Origin: an uncultured Allorhizobium sp.
GTDB lineage: Bacteria; Pseudomonadota; Alphaproteobacteria; Rhizobiales; Rhizobiaceae
Reading direction: 5' to 3'
Length of the DNA: 64,000 nt
Assembly (NCBI GenBank): GCA_958439205.1
Contig: OY288189.1
Location: 3,487,001-3,551,000 of the forward strand
The notes under the pieces were generated by a model. It saw only the letters and a program-made list of their open reading frames with translations, ran no database searches and was not told where the DNA came from. Position 1 is the first letter of the stretch, and each line of letters begins with the position of its first letter. This document shows positions 17,153-25,900 of the stretch, piece after piece. A program made the translations under genes and the position numbers.

Positions 17153-17180
17153 TCCCGTTTCTCGTCTACGCGAGTGAGTG

Positions 17181-17213
17181 CGACAGGTTACCTTTGGTGA
17201 CCTGTCGTTTTCT
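17181..17213 (+). terminator. Rho-independent terminator
   Basis: CGACAGGT (17181-17188) pairs with ACCTGTCG (17200-17207) and is followed by TTTTCTT. It ends the small secreted-protein gene 28 bases upstream. Confidence 0.85.
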
Positions 17214-17224
17214 TATGCGGGGGG

Positions 17225-17277
17225 CGGTGCGCTGGGAGCACATGGGGGCCATGAGCAAATCTCCCGTTTCGCCCGTG
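17225..17277 (-). pseudogene. Relic of the smpB 5' end
   Basis: 53 bases align without gaps to 16456-16508 (the first smpB codons and leader), with about 10 mismatches. Read leftward from 17252 it begins ATG GCC CCC ATG TGC TCC CAG CGC ACC, giving MAPMCSQRT against MAPRGSQRT in smpB. Weaker, gapped similarity continues to about 17350 along the smpB upstream region; to the left of 17225 the similarity stops. It is in the same orientation as smpB and lies directly after the terminator of the small secreted gene, so it cannot be a functional gene. Confidence 0.7.
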
Positions 17278-17588
17278 TTTTTGTGTCGGTCGGCCGCGCG
17301 GAGGGCAATGCGTGTAACGCAGGATGGGGAATCAAACGGTGGGGTGAAGGCGGCCGTCTTTCGTCTCCATTGCGACCTATCCGGCGCTGAGCGCCATTGC
17401 TGCTCGATGGCGTTCTACAGCAACTTCACAACCCGATGCAAACTACTCCTTTGAGGTGAGCAAAGCCCTGCATTAACTCAATATTCAAGACTTCTTAACC
17501 ATAATGGAAATTCGAAAATTCGAACATTGTGGGAGCCAGGTTCGGCACCTCTCCAATGGGTGGCCCCGGACATAGATGAAGGCATGGC

Positions 17589-20500
17589 ATGCAGCTCTGG
17601 AGAGGTCATTTCGTCTCGCGGAGACTGCTGAGATGGAGGCGCGATTGGAAATCGTGCAACGCTCTGCCCGTCACTCTGCTCCCAGCGCTAATGTTGCTCT
17701 TCTTGATGCTGTCAGTCCCGACAGCGCGGGCTGACGCCGAGTGTGGGGCGGACGGCGCCGGTGCCGATAGTCTGACCTGCAGTGCCAACTCTTATCCGAG
17801 CGGCATCACCTATCCTGGCTCTGACGGGCTGACCCTTGACTTGAACAACCCAGCCATGACCGTGGGTAATGACGGTGTCATCGTGACAGGCACAGGCTCG
17901 CATACAAATGCGATCGTCATCACCGGAACGGCCTTCGACACAATCATCACAACCAACCCCGCCAAGATGGGCATCTATGCCTTCAACCAGGCGCTCGGGG
18001 CGGCGACGGCCAACCTGATCAGCGGCTCGATTACCACTTTCGGCGATTCCAGCAACGGCATGCGGGCGCGAATCTTGAACGCATCCAACGCCTCTGCGGT
18101 AAGCGTCTTCATGGGCGGTGGCAGCATTACCACCAACGGCAATTCCACGGCCGGTATCTACGCCTTGACCAACGGGTCGGGAACGGCAACCGCACGCATC
18201 AGCGGCGGCACCATCACGATGAACGGCACATCTGGAACGGCGCTGCACGCCCATGTCGCTTCGACGACCAGCACGGCCGATGCAGACGCGATCATGCAGG
18301 GCGGCGTGGTCACCACAAACGGCTCCGGTTCACGCGGGCTATATGGTTTAAATGCCGGCCTCGGCGACGCGCGGGTCACGGTTGATGCCGGTACTGTGCA
18401 GATCAATGGCAGCGGCAGCGACGGCCTGTCTGCGCGCGTCAACAATACGTTAAGCGGCGCAACGGCCGCGGTGTCCGTCAGTGGTGGCACGATCACAGTG
18501 AACGGCGCCAATTCCGACGCTGTCCAGGTAGAGAACAGTGGGTCCGGTGCGCGGGAGGTTAGTGTAGATGGCGCTACAGTTACCGGTGGTTCCGGTACGG
18601 GCGTCGCGATCCAGTTGCTAGGCGACGGCGCGGGTACTGTCACGATCGGCTCGACCGCGACCATCGACGGAACGGCCTCCGGAACGGCCCTGCGCGACGG
18701 AGCGACGCTCGCCACCACCGGCGGCGCGACCGCGGTCACCATGGCCGGAACGATGAGTGGAGACGTGGTCCTCGGTATGGGTGACGATAGCTTCGCCCTG
18801 ACAGGCGGAACGCTCACCGGCAACATCTACGGAGATGACCGGGATGCCGCCGCCAGCGATGACGGTGTTACCAACAACGAGGGCGACGACGGTTTCACCT
18901 GGAGCGGCGGACAGCTTATCGGTGGCTTCTTCGGTCAGGACGGGTCGGACACTGCTACGATCGGGGCCGTCGCTGGATTCGACGGCAGTCAGACGCTCGA
19001 CGGTGGCGACGATGCGGATTCCGCGGAAGGCATGGTGGACACCTTGACACTCAATGGCGTGACAGCGACGGTTGCCGGAGCCCGGCTGCTTAACTGGGAA
19101 GTGATCGACCTCTCCGCCTCGACACTCTCCTTTTCCGACACAGCGCTGTCTGTCGGCGACGATGCGGCAACCGGGCTTAGACTGTCAAACAGCTCCACCG
19201 TCAATCTTGGCTCGACCTTTGCACTTTCGGGTGACCTCGCGATCGACAGTAGTTCGCAATTTCTGGCGCGCGGTAGCAGCGCTGCCCTGCTCTCTGTCAC
19301 GGGGACGATCGACAACGACGGCCTGATGTCGCTGGCTGACGGTGTCGTGGGTGATGTCCTGACCGTAACCGGGGACTATTCCGGGACCGGTGTGCTGGCG
19401 CTCGACACAGACCTGGCAACTGGATCAGCAGATACGCTGAGCATCAACGGGGATGCGACGGGGCGTACGCGGCTCTCAATTACCGATCGATCGACCAGCG
19501 CCATCAAGGGCGGACGTGTCCGGCTGATCGAAGTCTCAGGTACCACGGCCGCGGATGCCTTCTACCTGTCTCAACCTCTGATGCGCGGCCTATATCTCTA
19601 TGATCTTCAGGCATTGGCCAATGACTGGTATCTGACGGCAAGCCTGTCGCCCGTCGCGCCTGTCTACGAGAACTATCTCTACACCATAGGCCTCTTTAAC
19701 CGCGGACAGCGTCGAGACCAAAGGCTCGGAAGCCTCCAGTTTGACGATTGTTCTGATGGTGCAGAGGATGACGTGGAAGGCTGTGCCAGACAGGCGCTCC
19801 GGATCACGACCGAGGGCACTACCGAAAAACGAGATACAAGCGGCGCGATAACGCAATCGATGACCGACAGCCAGTCTTGGATGCTCCGCGGCACAATTGA
19901 AATTCCGGTCATCGACGATCAAAGAGGTCGCCTGACATTGGTAAGCGAAGCCTTTGTCGGCAAAGCCTCGACCGCGATCGAAGCGGAGGCCGGGAACGGC
20001 AGCATTGCGAGCGAAGCCAGCGGTACGAGCCTCACGGCGGCCTGGGATCATCCATCCGGTTTCTACGCGGATTTGCAAGGACGTCTGGCCTGGTTCGACA
20101 GCAATCTTCGGTCGTCGAGCCTGGGTTCACTTGTTGTCGGCAATGACGGGCTCGGTGGTTTGGTGTCCGTGGAAGTGGGGCAGCGTCTTTCAATCGCAGA
20201 AGACTTTACGCTGACGCCGCAGGCGCAGCTCACCTATTCGACCCTCTCTTTCGACAGCTTTGCTCCCGCAACGGGCGGTACTGTCGCTGTGGATGATGGC
20301 AGAGGCTTGGCCGCACGATTGGGATTACATATTGAGCGGACCCATGACTGGACCAGCGCGTCTGGCACAGGCCGACGCATCAGCGTCTACGGCATCGCCA
20401 ACCTAACGCGAGAGCTGATCGGAGACACATCGATCCTTATCGGTGGGGTGCCAGTTGCCCACTCGCGCGCCCTTTGGGCCGGAGAGTTCGGGCTTGGCGG

Positions 20501-20624
20501 AGTTATGCATGCGAACGATGATGGTTTGGCCTTCGGTGGCGACGTGTCAGTGGCAAGCGCCATATTCGGCAGCTCATACGACCACTCCCTGAAAGGCAAC
20601 TTCTGGATGCGAAAGGTCTTCTAG
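17589..20624 (+). CDS. Autotransporter (type V secretion) with beta-helical passenger
   Basis: A 1011-residue protein. Residues 1 to about 48 form a long basic-then-hydrophobic signal peptide of the kind found in large autotransporters, ending PTARA. The passenger carries degenerate repeats of about 40-50 residues (about 130-330) with a SGGTIT-NG core followed by G-YALxxGSGTATA-type strands, pointing to a right-handed beta helix. A pertactin-like end (LYLYDLQALANDWYLTASL) precedes the C-terminal 12-strand barrel from about residue 720, and the last residue is Phe as required for outer-membrane insertion. GAAGG precedes ATG 17589. A surface adhesin or autoaggregation role is inferred only. The gene interrupts the normal dapA-smpB neighbourhood. 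Confidence 0.9.
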   Translation: MQLWRGHFVSRRLLRWRRDWKSCNALPVTLLPALMLLFLMLSVPTARADAECGADGAGADSLTCSANSYPSGITYPGSDGLTLDLNNPAMTVGNDGVIVTGTGSHTNAIVITGTAFDTIITTNPAKMGIYAFNQALGAATANLISGSITTFGDSSNGMRARILNASNASAVSVFMGGGSITTNGNSTAGIYALTNGSGTATARISGGTITMNGTSGTALHAHVASTTSTADADAIMQGGVVTTNGSGSRGLYGLNAGLGDARVTVDAGTVQINGSGSDGLSARVNNTLSGATAAVSVSGGTITVNGANSDAVQVENSGSGAREVSVDGATVTGGSGTGVAIQLLGDGAGTVTIGSTATIDGTASGTALRDGATLATTGGATAVTMAGTMSGDVVLGMGDDSFALTGGTLTGNIYGDDRDAAASDDGVTNNEGDDGFTWSGGQLIGGFFGQDGSDTATIGAVAGFDGSQTLDGGDDADSAEGMVDTLTLNGVTATVAGARLLNWEVIDLSASTLSFSDTALSVGDDAATGLRLSNSSTVNLGSTFALSGDLAIDSSSQFLARGSSAALLSVTGTIDNDGLMSLADGVVGDVLTVTGDYSGTGVLALDTDLATGSADTLSINGDATGRTRLSITDRSTSAIKGGRVRLIEVSGTTAADAFYLSQPLMRGLYLYDLQALANDWYLTASLSPVAPVYENYLYTIGLFNRGQRRDQRLGSLQFDDCSDGAEDDVEGCARQALRITTEGTTEKRDTSGAITQSMTDSQSWMLRGTIEIPVIDDQRGRLTLVSEAFVGKASTAIEAEAGNGSIASEASGTSLTAAWDHPSGFYADLQGRLAWFDSNLRSSSLGSLVVGNDGLGGLVSVEVGQRLSIAEDFTLTPQAQLTYSTLSFDSFAPATGGTVAVDDGRGLAARLGLHIERTHDWTSASGTGRRISVYGIANLTRELIGDTSILIGGVPVAHSRALWAGEFGLGGVMHANDDGLAFGGDVSVASAIFGSSYDHSLKGNFWMRKVF

Positions 20625-20665
20625 GACCAAATAGGGGCAGGCAGTTGCAGCCCACCCATTCATAA

Positions 20666-20687
20666 GGCTGGCCCTCATGGGCCAGCC
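20666..20687. terminator. Bidirectional hairpin terminator
   Basis: GGCTGGCCC and GGGCCAGCC form a perfect 9 bp stem with a TCAT loop, between the convergent autotransporter and dapA genes. A run of T is weak on both sides, so termination strength is uncertain. Confidence 0.65.
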
Positions 20688-20740
20688 CTTGTGCATTCGT
20701 GCTCTTTTCGCCGAAGAGAACACCAGTTAAGTCTGCTAGG

Positions 20741-21625
20741 TCAGTTCAGCAGTCCCGCGTGCTTCAGCGCCGCGTCGATCGCGGCTTCCGTCGACGCCTC
20801 CAGCGTTGCCATCAGCGGCAGGCGGACGGTGCGGTTCATGCCGCGGGTGCGGTTCAGCGCGTATTTCGCGCCGCAGAGGCCGGGCTCCAGGAAGATCGCC
20901 TTGTGCAGCGGCATCAGGCGGTCCTGGTAGGTGAGCGCCTTGACGTAATCGCCAGCCAAGGTGGCGGCCTGGAATTCGGCTGAGAGGCGCGGCGCGACAT
21001 TGGCGGTCACCGAAATGCAGCCGACGCCGCCGTGGGCGTTGAAGCCGAGGGCCGTTGCGTCTTCGCCCGAGAGCTGGACGAAATCCGGGCCGCAGGTGAT
21101 GCGCTGTTCGGAGACGCGTTCGATCTTGCCGGTCGCATCCTTCACGCCGACGATGTTCTTATGGGCTTTCGAAAGCGCGCCCATGGTCTCCGGCGACATG
21201 TCGATGACCGAGCGGCCGGGGATGTTGTAGATGATGATCGGCAGCGAGACGGCCTCGGCGATCGCCTTGTAATGGGCGATCAGGCCCTTCTGGGTCGGCT
21301 TGTTGTAATAGGGCGTGACGACGAGCAGCGCATCGGCGCCGACGGCTTCGGCATGCTGGGCAAGCTCGATCGCTTCCAGCGTGTTGTTGGAGCCGGCACC
21401 CGCAATGACGGGCACGCGCTTGGCGGCCACTTCGACGCAGAGTTCGACCACGCGCTTGTGTTCGTCATGGGACAGCGTCGGCGATTCGCCCGTGGTGCCA
21501 ACGGGCACGAGGCCGGAGGAGCCTTCGGAAATCTGCCATTCCACATGGGCGGCAAAGGCTTGCTCGTCGACGGCGCCCTGATCTGTGAACGGCGTGACGA
21601 GTGCGGGAATGGATCCCTGATACAT
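20741..21625 (-). CDS. dapA: 4-hydroxy-tetrahydrodipicolinate synthase
   Basis: 294-residue class I aldolase that condenses pyruvate with aspartate semialdehyde in the lysine and meso-diaminopimelate pathway. Family motifs are [10 protein letters not shown], the tyrosine in [10 protein letters not shown] (about residue 135) and the Schiff-base lysine in [14 protein letters not shown] (about 163). The start MYQGSIPAL at 21625 has GAGGAG at the right distance; the longer frame adds ten unlikely residues. Divergent from the lytic transglycosylase gene, so precursor supply and turnover of the cell wall share a control region. Confidence 0.96.
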   Translation of the reverse strand: MYQGSIPALVTPFTDQGAVDEQAFAAHVEWQISEGSSGLVPVGTTGESPTLSHDEHKRVVELCVEVAAKRVPVIAGAGSNNTLEAIELAQHAEAVGADALLVVTPYYNKPTQKGLIAHYKAIAEAVSLPIIIYNIPGRSVIDMSPETMGALSKAHKNIVGVKDATGKIERVSEQRITCGPDFVQLSGEDATALGFNAHGGVGCISVTANVAPRLSAEFQAATLAGDYVKALTYQDRLMPLHKAIFLEPGLCGAKYALNRTRGMNRTVRLPLMATLEASTEAAIDAALKHAGLLN

Positions 21626-21846
21626 GCAATGAACTCCTCGGGGGCCGAGATCCACGCTTCGGCCGCATTCTGAACCTAAATCGAGGGCACATTACTGCGC
21701 ACCTTCGGGTGCGACAAGCGCATGCAAGGGAGATTTGTGACGCTTTTCCTAGGCTTCGTTCGAGAGAATGTGATCGCTCGCGTCAAGGCTTTGTTAACCG
21801 CGTTCCCGGCCTACTCGGGGCGTTGTGTTATGGTTGTGGTGTGTGG
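21626..21846. other. Shared upstream region of dapA and the transglycosylase gene
   Basis: A 221 bp divergent gap. It contains a compact hairpin CGCACC-TTCG-GGTGCG (21698-21713) with a stable UUCG-type loop on the RNA level. No gene is visible. The hairpin would sit in the 5' leader of one of the two mRNAs. Confidence 0.45.
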
Positions 21847-23916
21847 ATGAAGACGACCTTTCTCAAAGCCTCTGTTTTCGGCCTCGGTCTTGCCGTGCTG
21901 TCGCTTCCGGCGCATGCCCAAGAACCGGCCTCCGTTCCCGTGCCGGCTGTCAAGCCACTCGGCTTTGCGCCGATGAGGGCGACACCGCCTTCCTTCGAGA
22001 CGACAGGTGCCATTCCACGCGGTGAACGGCTGGCAGCCGTCAATCCGCAGCTGAAGGCCGGGCTTGACGCGCTTTCCGACCGCGACGGCGCAGAGGCGAT
22101 CGCTATCCGCAACCGCATGCCCGACAGCCTCGACCGGCACATGCTGACCTGGTCGATCGCGATGTCAGGCCTGCGCGACGTGCCGGCGACCGAGATCGCC
22201 GCTGCCCAGCGGCAGCTGAACGGCTGGCCGGGGCTCAAATCGTTCCGGGCGAATTCGGAAAAAGCCCTCTTCCGCGAAAACCCGGCACCATCCGCCGTTC
22301 TGGCCGCCTTTGGTGATACCGCGCCCGAGACCACCGAAGGCACGATGCTGCTCGCCCGCGCGCATCTGGCTTCGGGTGATAAGGTGAAGGCGCAGAGCCT
22401 GATCCGCACGCTCTGGCGCACGGAAGCGCTGGACGAAGCGGCGGAAGACAAGATCATGGCCGAGTTTTCCGGCCTGCTGACGACCGCCGACCACCGCGCG
22501 CGCATGGACTATCTGATGTATCGCGAGCGGGCCTCTCAGGCGAAGCGGTTCTCGACGCTCGCTGAAGCGCAGTCGCTCTACAAGGCCTGGGCGGGCGTGA
22601 TTTCCCGCGCCAAGAATGCCGATGCGCTGATCGCCGCCGTCGATAAGTCCTGGTCGAAGGACCCGGCGCTACTGTTCATCCGCATCGAGAACCTGCGCCG
22701 GAAACAGGATTTCGAGGCGGCGGCGAAGCTTCTCGAGCAGATGCCGCGCGACCGCAAGGCGCTGATCAACGGCCGCGCCTGGTGGGACGAGCAGCGCATC
22801 ATCGCTCGCGGGCTTGCTGATCTGGGGCAGTTCCGCGAGGCCTATCGCATCGTATCGCGCCATGCAGCGACGGAGGCGACCGATATCGCGGACGCCGAAT
22901 TCCATGCGGGCTGGTATGCGCTGAGGGCGCTGAACGATCCGAAGACTGCAAGCCAGCATTTCGCCCGCATTCTCGAGGTTTCGAACCGCCCGCTTTCGGC
23001 AAGCCGCGCCTGGTATTGGCTGGGCCGCGCCTCGGAAGCATCGAAGGACGGCAAGGACGGGCAGCATTTCGCCCGTGCCGCACAACATTCCAGCACCTTC
23101 TATGGCCAGCTCGCCGCCGCGCGCATCGATAAGCCCGGCATTGAGATCCCCTATCCGCGCCCGAGCAGCGCGGACCGCGCGCGATTCGAGGGCCGTGAGG
23201 CGATCCAGGCGATTGCGCGCTACGAGGCGGCCGGCCATGGCTGGCGGGCGCAGAGCCTGTACCGGGCGCTGGCCGACCAGCTGGACAGCCCCGGCGAACT
23301 GGCCCTCTTGAGCGCGCGGGCGGAAAAATCCGAAGGCGGGCATCAATTGTCGCTGCAGATCGGCAAGACGGCCTACTCGCGGGGGATCGATGTGCCCGCA
23401 CTTGCCTTCCCCGTCGGCGTCATCCCGTCTTCCGCCAATATTGCCGGCTCCGGCAAGGCATTGGCTTACGCGATCGCCCGCCAGGAAAGCGCCTTCAACC
23501 CGGCCGCCGTTTCGCCGGCCGATGCGCGCGGGCTGTTGCAGCTCCTGCCCTCCACCGCCAAGGGTGTCGCCGCACGCCACGGCATCGCCTACGCGCCGGA
23601 AAAGCTGACGCGCGATCCCGGCTTCAACGCCACGCTCGGCGCCCATTATCTCGGCGAGCAGATCGACGCCTTCGGCGGCTCCTATATCCTGACCTTCATC
23701 GCCTATAATGCCGGCCCGCGCAAAGTGCCGGAGTGGATCGAGCGTTATGGCGACCCGCGCGGCAAGTCGATCGACGAGGTTGTCGACTGGATTGAGCGCA
23801 TCCCCTTCCCCGAGACCCGCAATTACGTGATGCGGGTGATGGAGAATTATCAGGTCTACAAGAGCCGGCTTGGCCAGAAGACGGATATCGTGCACGACCT
23901 GCGCTTCGGGCGATAG
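21847..23916 (+). CDS. slt: Soluble lytic murein transglycosylase
   Basis: 689 residues with an N-terminal signal peptide (FLKASVFGLGLAVLSLPAHA, then QEPAS). A long superhelical alpha domain rich in TPR-like pairs covers residues 60 to about 530. The C-terminal SLT catalytic domain contains AIARQESAFNPAAVSPADARGLLQLLPSTAKGVA, with the catalytic Glu in RQESAF, and LTFIAYNAGPRKVPEW. It cleaves peptidoglycan between MurNAc and GlcNAc, releasing 1,6-anhydro products in the periplasm. ATG 21847 is chosen because the signal peptide begins there. Confidence 0.93.
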   Translation: MKTTFLKASVFGLGLAVLSLPAHAQEPASVPVPAVKPLGFAPMRATPPSFETTGAIPRGERLAAVNPQLKAGLDALSDRDGAEAIAIRNRMPDSLDRHMLTWSIAMSGLRDVPATEIAAAQRQLNGWPGLKSFRANSEKALFRENPAPSAVLAAFGDTAPETTEGTMLLARAHLASGDKVKAQSLIRTLWRTEALDEAAEDKIMAEFSGLLTTADHRARMDYLMYRERASQAKRFSTLAEAQSLYKAWAGVISRAKNADALIAAVDKSWSKDPALLFIRIENLRRKQDFEAAAKLLEQMPRDRKALINGRAWWDEQRIIARGLADLGQFREAYRIVSRHAATEATDIADAEFHAGWYALRALNDPKTASQHFARILEVSNRPLSASRAWYWLGRASEASKDGKDGQHFARAAQHSSTFYGQLAAARIDKPGIEIPYPRPSSADRARFEGREAIQAIARYEAAGHGWRAQSLYRALADQLDSPGELALLSARAEKSEGGHQLSLQIGKTAYSRGIDVPALAFPVGVIPSSANIAGSGKALAYAIARQESAFNPAAVSPADARGLLQLLPSTAKGVAARHGIAYAPEKLTRDPGFNATLGAHYLGEQIDAFGGSYILTFIAYNAGPRKVPEWIERYGDPRGKSIDEVVDWIERIPFPETRNYVMRVMENYQVYKSRLGQKTDIVHDLRFGR

Positions 23917-24002
23917 CGCGCCCGCCCTCCCCTGATTGATGGATGACCTGGTGTCTCCGCTCGGCTAGGCTCGCATGACATCACCACGCGAGGGAGTGCC
24001 AC

Positions 24003-24844
24003 ATGGCCGACAGCATCGACCGTTTCATCACCGTGCCGGATGGCTTGACGCTGCATGTGCGCATTTACGGTGAGTCGTCTGCCTGCCGGGACTGACCCGC
24101 AACCTGCTGGACTTCGAGGATCTCGCCCGCATTCTGGCGGCAGCGCCTTATCACCGGCGAGTCGTCGCGATTTCGTCGCGTGGCCGCGGGCTCTCCGAGC
24201 GGGATCCGCAGCCGGCGCGCTACACCGTCCCGGTCGAAGCCGGCGATGTCATCAGCGTTCTCGACCAGTTGGGGATCGACAGTGCCGCCGTCATCGGCAC
24301 CTCGCGTGGCGGGCTCATTCTGCATGTGCTGGCCATGACGCATCTGGAGCGTATCGAACGGCTCGTGCTGAACGACATTGGCCCGGTGCTGGAGGTGGAA
24401 GGCTTAAGACAGATCCAGGGCTATCTTGGCAGCCGGCCGACACCGAAAAGCTTTGTCGAAGCGGCGGATATCCTGCGGGCCACGCATGGCGCGGAGTTCC
24501 CGGCGCTTAGCGGCGAGGATTGGGCCGGCATGGCCCGGGCGCTTTATCGCGAAGTGGACGGTAGGGTGGTGGCGGATTTCGATGCCGCGATTGCCGAACA
24601 GTTCCGCTCGGCAGACCTGAGCCAACCGCTACCCGATCTCTGGGCGCAGTTTGCGCTGTTGGTTGAAAAGCCTTTGATGGTGGTGCGGGGAGAGTTTTCA
24701 CGGCTGTTGTCGCATGAGACCGTCGCCGAAATGGCACGGCGGCATGAGCAATGCGTTGGTATCGAGGCCAAGGGACAGGGACACGCGCCATTGCTGCATC
24801 TTGGTGAGCTGGCGGCCGAGATCGGGGCGTTCCTAGATCGCTGA
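24003..24844 (+). pseudogene. Alpha/beta hydrolase, frameshifted
   Basis: Starts well (GGGAG then ATG at 24003; MADSIDRFITVPDGLTLHVRIYGE) but the frame hits TGA at 24093. The hydrolase continues in another frame from 24074 (VVCLPGLTRNLLDFEDLARILA) to a stop at 24844. The continuing part has the oxyanion region LPGLTRN, the nucleophile elbow IGTSRGG with a serine, and a late histidine in GQGHAPLLH. Between YGE and VVCLPGL about 5-8 residues expected in homologues are missing, so the lesion looks like a short deletion changing frame rather than a single-base slip. Unless it is a sequencing error, no full-length enzyme can be made. Confidence 0.8.
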
Positions 24845-24909
24845 CCGCTGCAGGTCTTCGAGACCTTGCCTTCCCGCTGTAAGTCAGCCGATGACTGGCC
24901 GCGTCGCCA

Positions 24910-24939
24910 CAAAAGAAAAGCCCGGCACAAGGCCGGGCT
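24910..24939 (-). terminator. Rho-independent terminator of the leftward porin
   Basis: AGCCCGGC (24919-24926) and GCCGGGCT (24932-24939) form the stem; read leftward, the stem is followed by TTTTCTTTTG. Confidence 0.85.
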
Positions 24940-24964
24940 CCCCTTATCCGATCTGGAGATCGAA

Positions 24965-25777
24965 TTAGAACGAACGAACCAGACGGACGAAGCCGGTCCA
25001 GGTGCCGTCAGCATTGTCCGGCTCGCGGTAGTCGGCGGTAGCCGACAGGTCGAGGCCCGAAGCGACATTGTACTCGACGAGTACGCCAGCGCCCCACTGG
25101 TCAACCGTGCCGGTCACGCCGAGGCTGTCCCAGTAGTTGACAGACGGGGTAATGGTCAGCTTGTCGGTTGCCTTAAAGGCATAAGCTGCGCCAACCGTCC
25201 ACTCAGCGGTGGAAGCGTAAGCCGAAACGCCAGAAGCGTAAGCGGCGTAGGCGCTCAAGGTGCCCGGGCCAACGTCAGCAGAGACCAGAGCTGCGAGCGC
25301 GCCTTCTTCAGCGTCGAAGTCGTAGACGCCGTAGAGCGAAACCGTGGCAGCGCCGAGCGAAGCAGAAACCTTGGCTTCTGCGCCAAGGTCGTCGAAGCCG
25401 TTGTTCGTCAGTTCGTCCACGCCGAAGCCGACTGTGAAGGCGTCGGTTGCGTAGGTGTAGGAAACCATGTCGCCCTTGGTGAAGTCGGCGAAGGCGTCGT
25501 TTTCGCCCGGAATGCCGATGTCATCCCAGAACGTGACCGAGTAACCGGCGCGGAAGCCGCCAACAGTGATGTAGGCCTGCTCGATGCCGACGTCGTCGGA
25601 AGCATCAGAGGTGCCCTGCAGACGGATGTAAGAACCGATAGTGCCGATTTCCGAGTCCGAAGCTGTCGTGAATTCGACGCGAGCGCGGGTCTGGAAGTCG
25701 TCGTTGGTGCCAACGTTGTCGTCAGACCAGTCGTAGGCGAAACGAACGCTACCCGAGATCTTGAGGCAGGTTTCGGT
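24965..25777 (-). CDS. RopA/Omp2-type porin, 5' end missing
   Basis: Trimeric outer-membrane porin of the rhizobial Porin_2 family. Readable from TETCLKISGSVRFAYDWSDD to the terminal Phe (GFVRLVRSF), with alternating beta strands such as DAFTVGFGVDEL and EWTVGAAYAFKATDKLTITPSVNYW. What is missing is the signal peptide and the first strand with the CDAYG segment: no ATG or ribosome site precedes the first recognisable residue. Upstream the code for GTGYFYIPG is still visible on the minus strand (about 25778-25806) but one base out of frame, after which the sequence turns into a mirror image of itself. As written it cannot be translated into an exported porin. A good terminator follows the 3' end. 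Confidence 0.85.
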   Translation of the reverse strand, partial: TETCLKISGSVRFAYDWSDDNVGTNDDFQTRARVEFTTASDSEIGTIGSYIRLQGTSDASDDVGIEQAYITVGGFRAGYSVTFWDDIGIPGENDAFADFTKGDMVSYTYATDAFTVGFGVDELTNNGFDDLGAEAKVSASLGAATVSLYGVYDFDAEEGALAALVSADVGPGTLSAYAAYASGVSAYASTAEWTVGAAYAFKATDKLTITPSVNYWDSLGVTGTVDQWGAGVLVEYNVASGLDLSATADYREPDNADGTWTGFVRLVRSF

Positions 25778-25900
25778 GGCCGGGGATGTAGAAGTAACCG
25801 GTGCCGAAACCTGCCTCAAGATCTCGGGTAGCGTTCGTTTCGCCTACGACTGGTCTGACGACAACGTTGGCACCAACGACGACTTCCAGACCCGCGCTCG
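25680..25900. repeat. Perfect 97 bp inverted repeat joining two porin genes
   Basis: Bases 25680-25776 are the exact reverse complement of 25804-25900, with a 27-base spacer. Both arms encode the same porin segment, from about TETCLKISG to DDFQTRAR. Outside the arms the two porins diverge at both DNA and protein level. Confidence 0.95.

Noticed and set aside
17511..17524. TTCGAA-AA-TTCGAA double palindrome upstream of the autotransporter as an operator
   Set aside because: Two copies of a 6-base palindrome in AT-rich DNA can arise by chance, and no regulator gene is nearby; kept only as a weak note.
25761..25819. TTG codons at the outer ends of the porin frames as real starts
   Set aside because: Both lie inside the mirrored arm of the inverted repeat, have no ribosome site and would give proteins without signal peptides.
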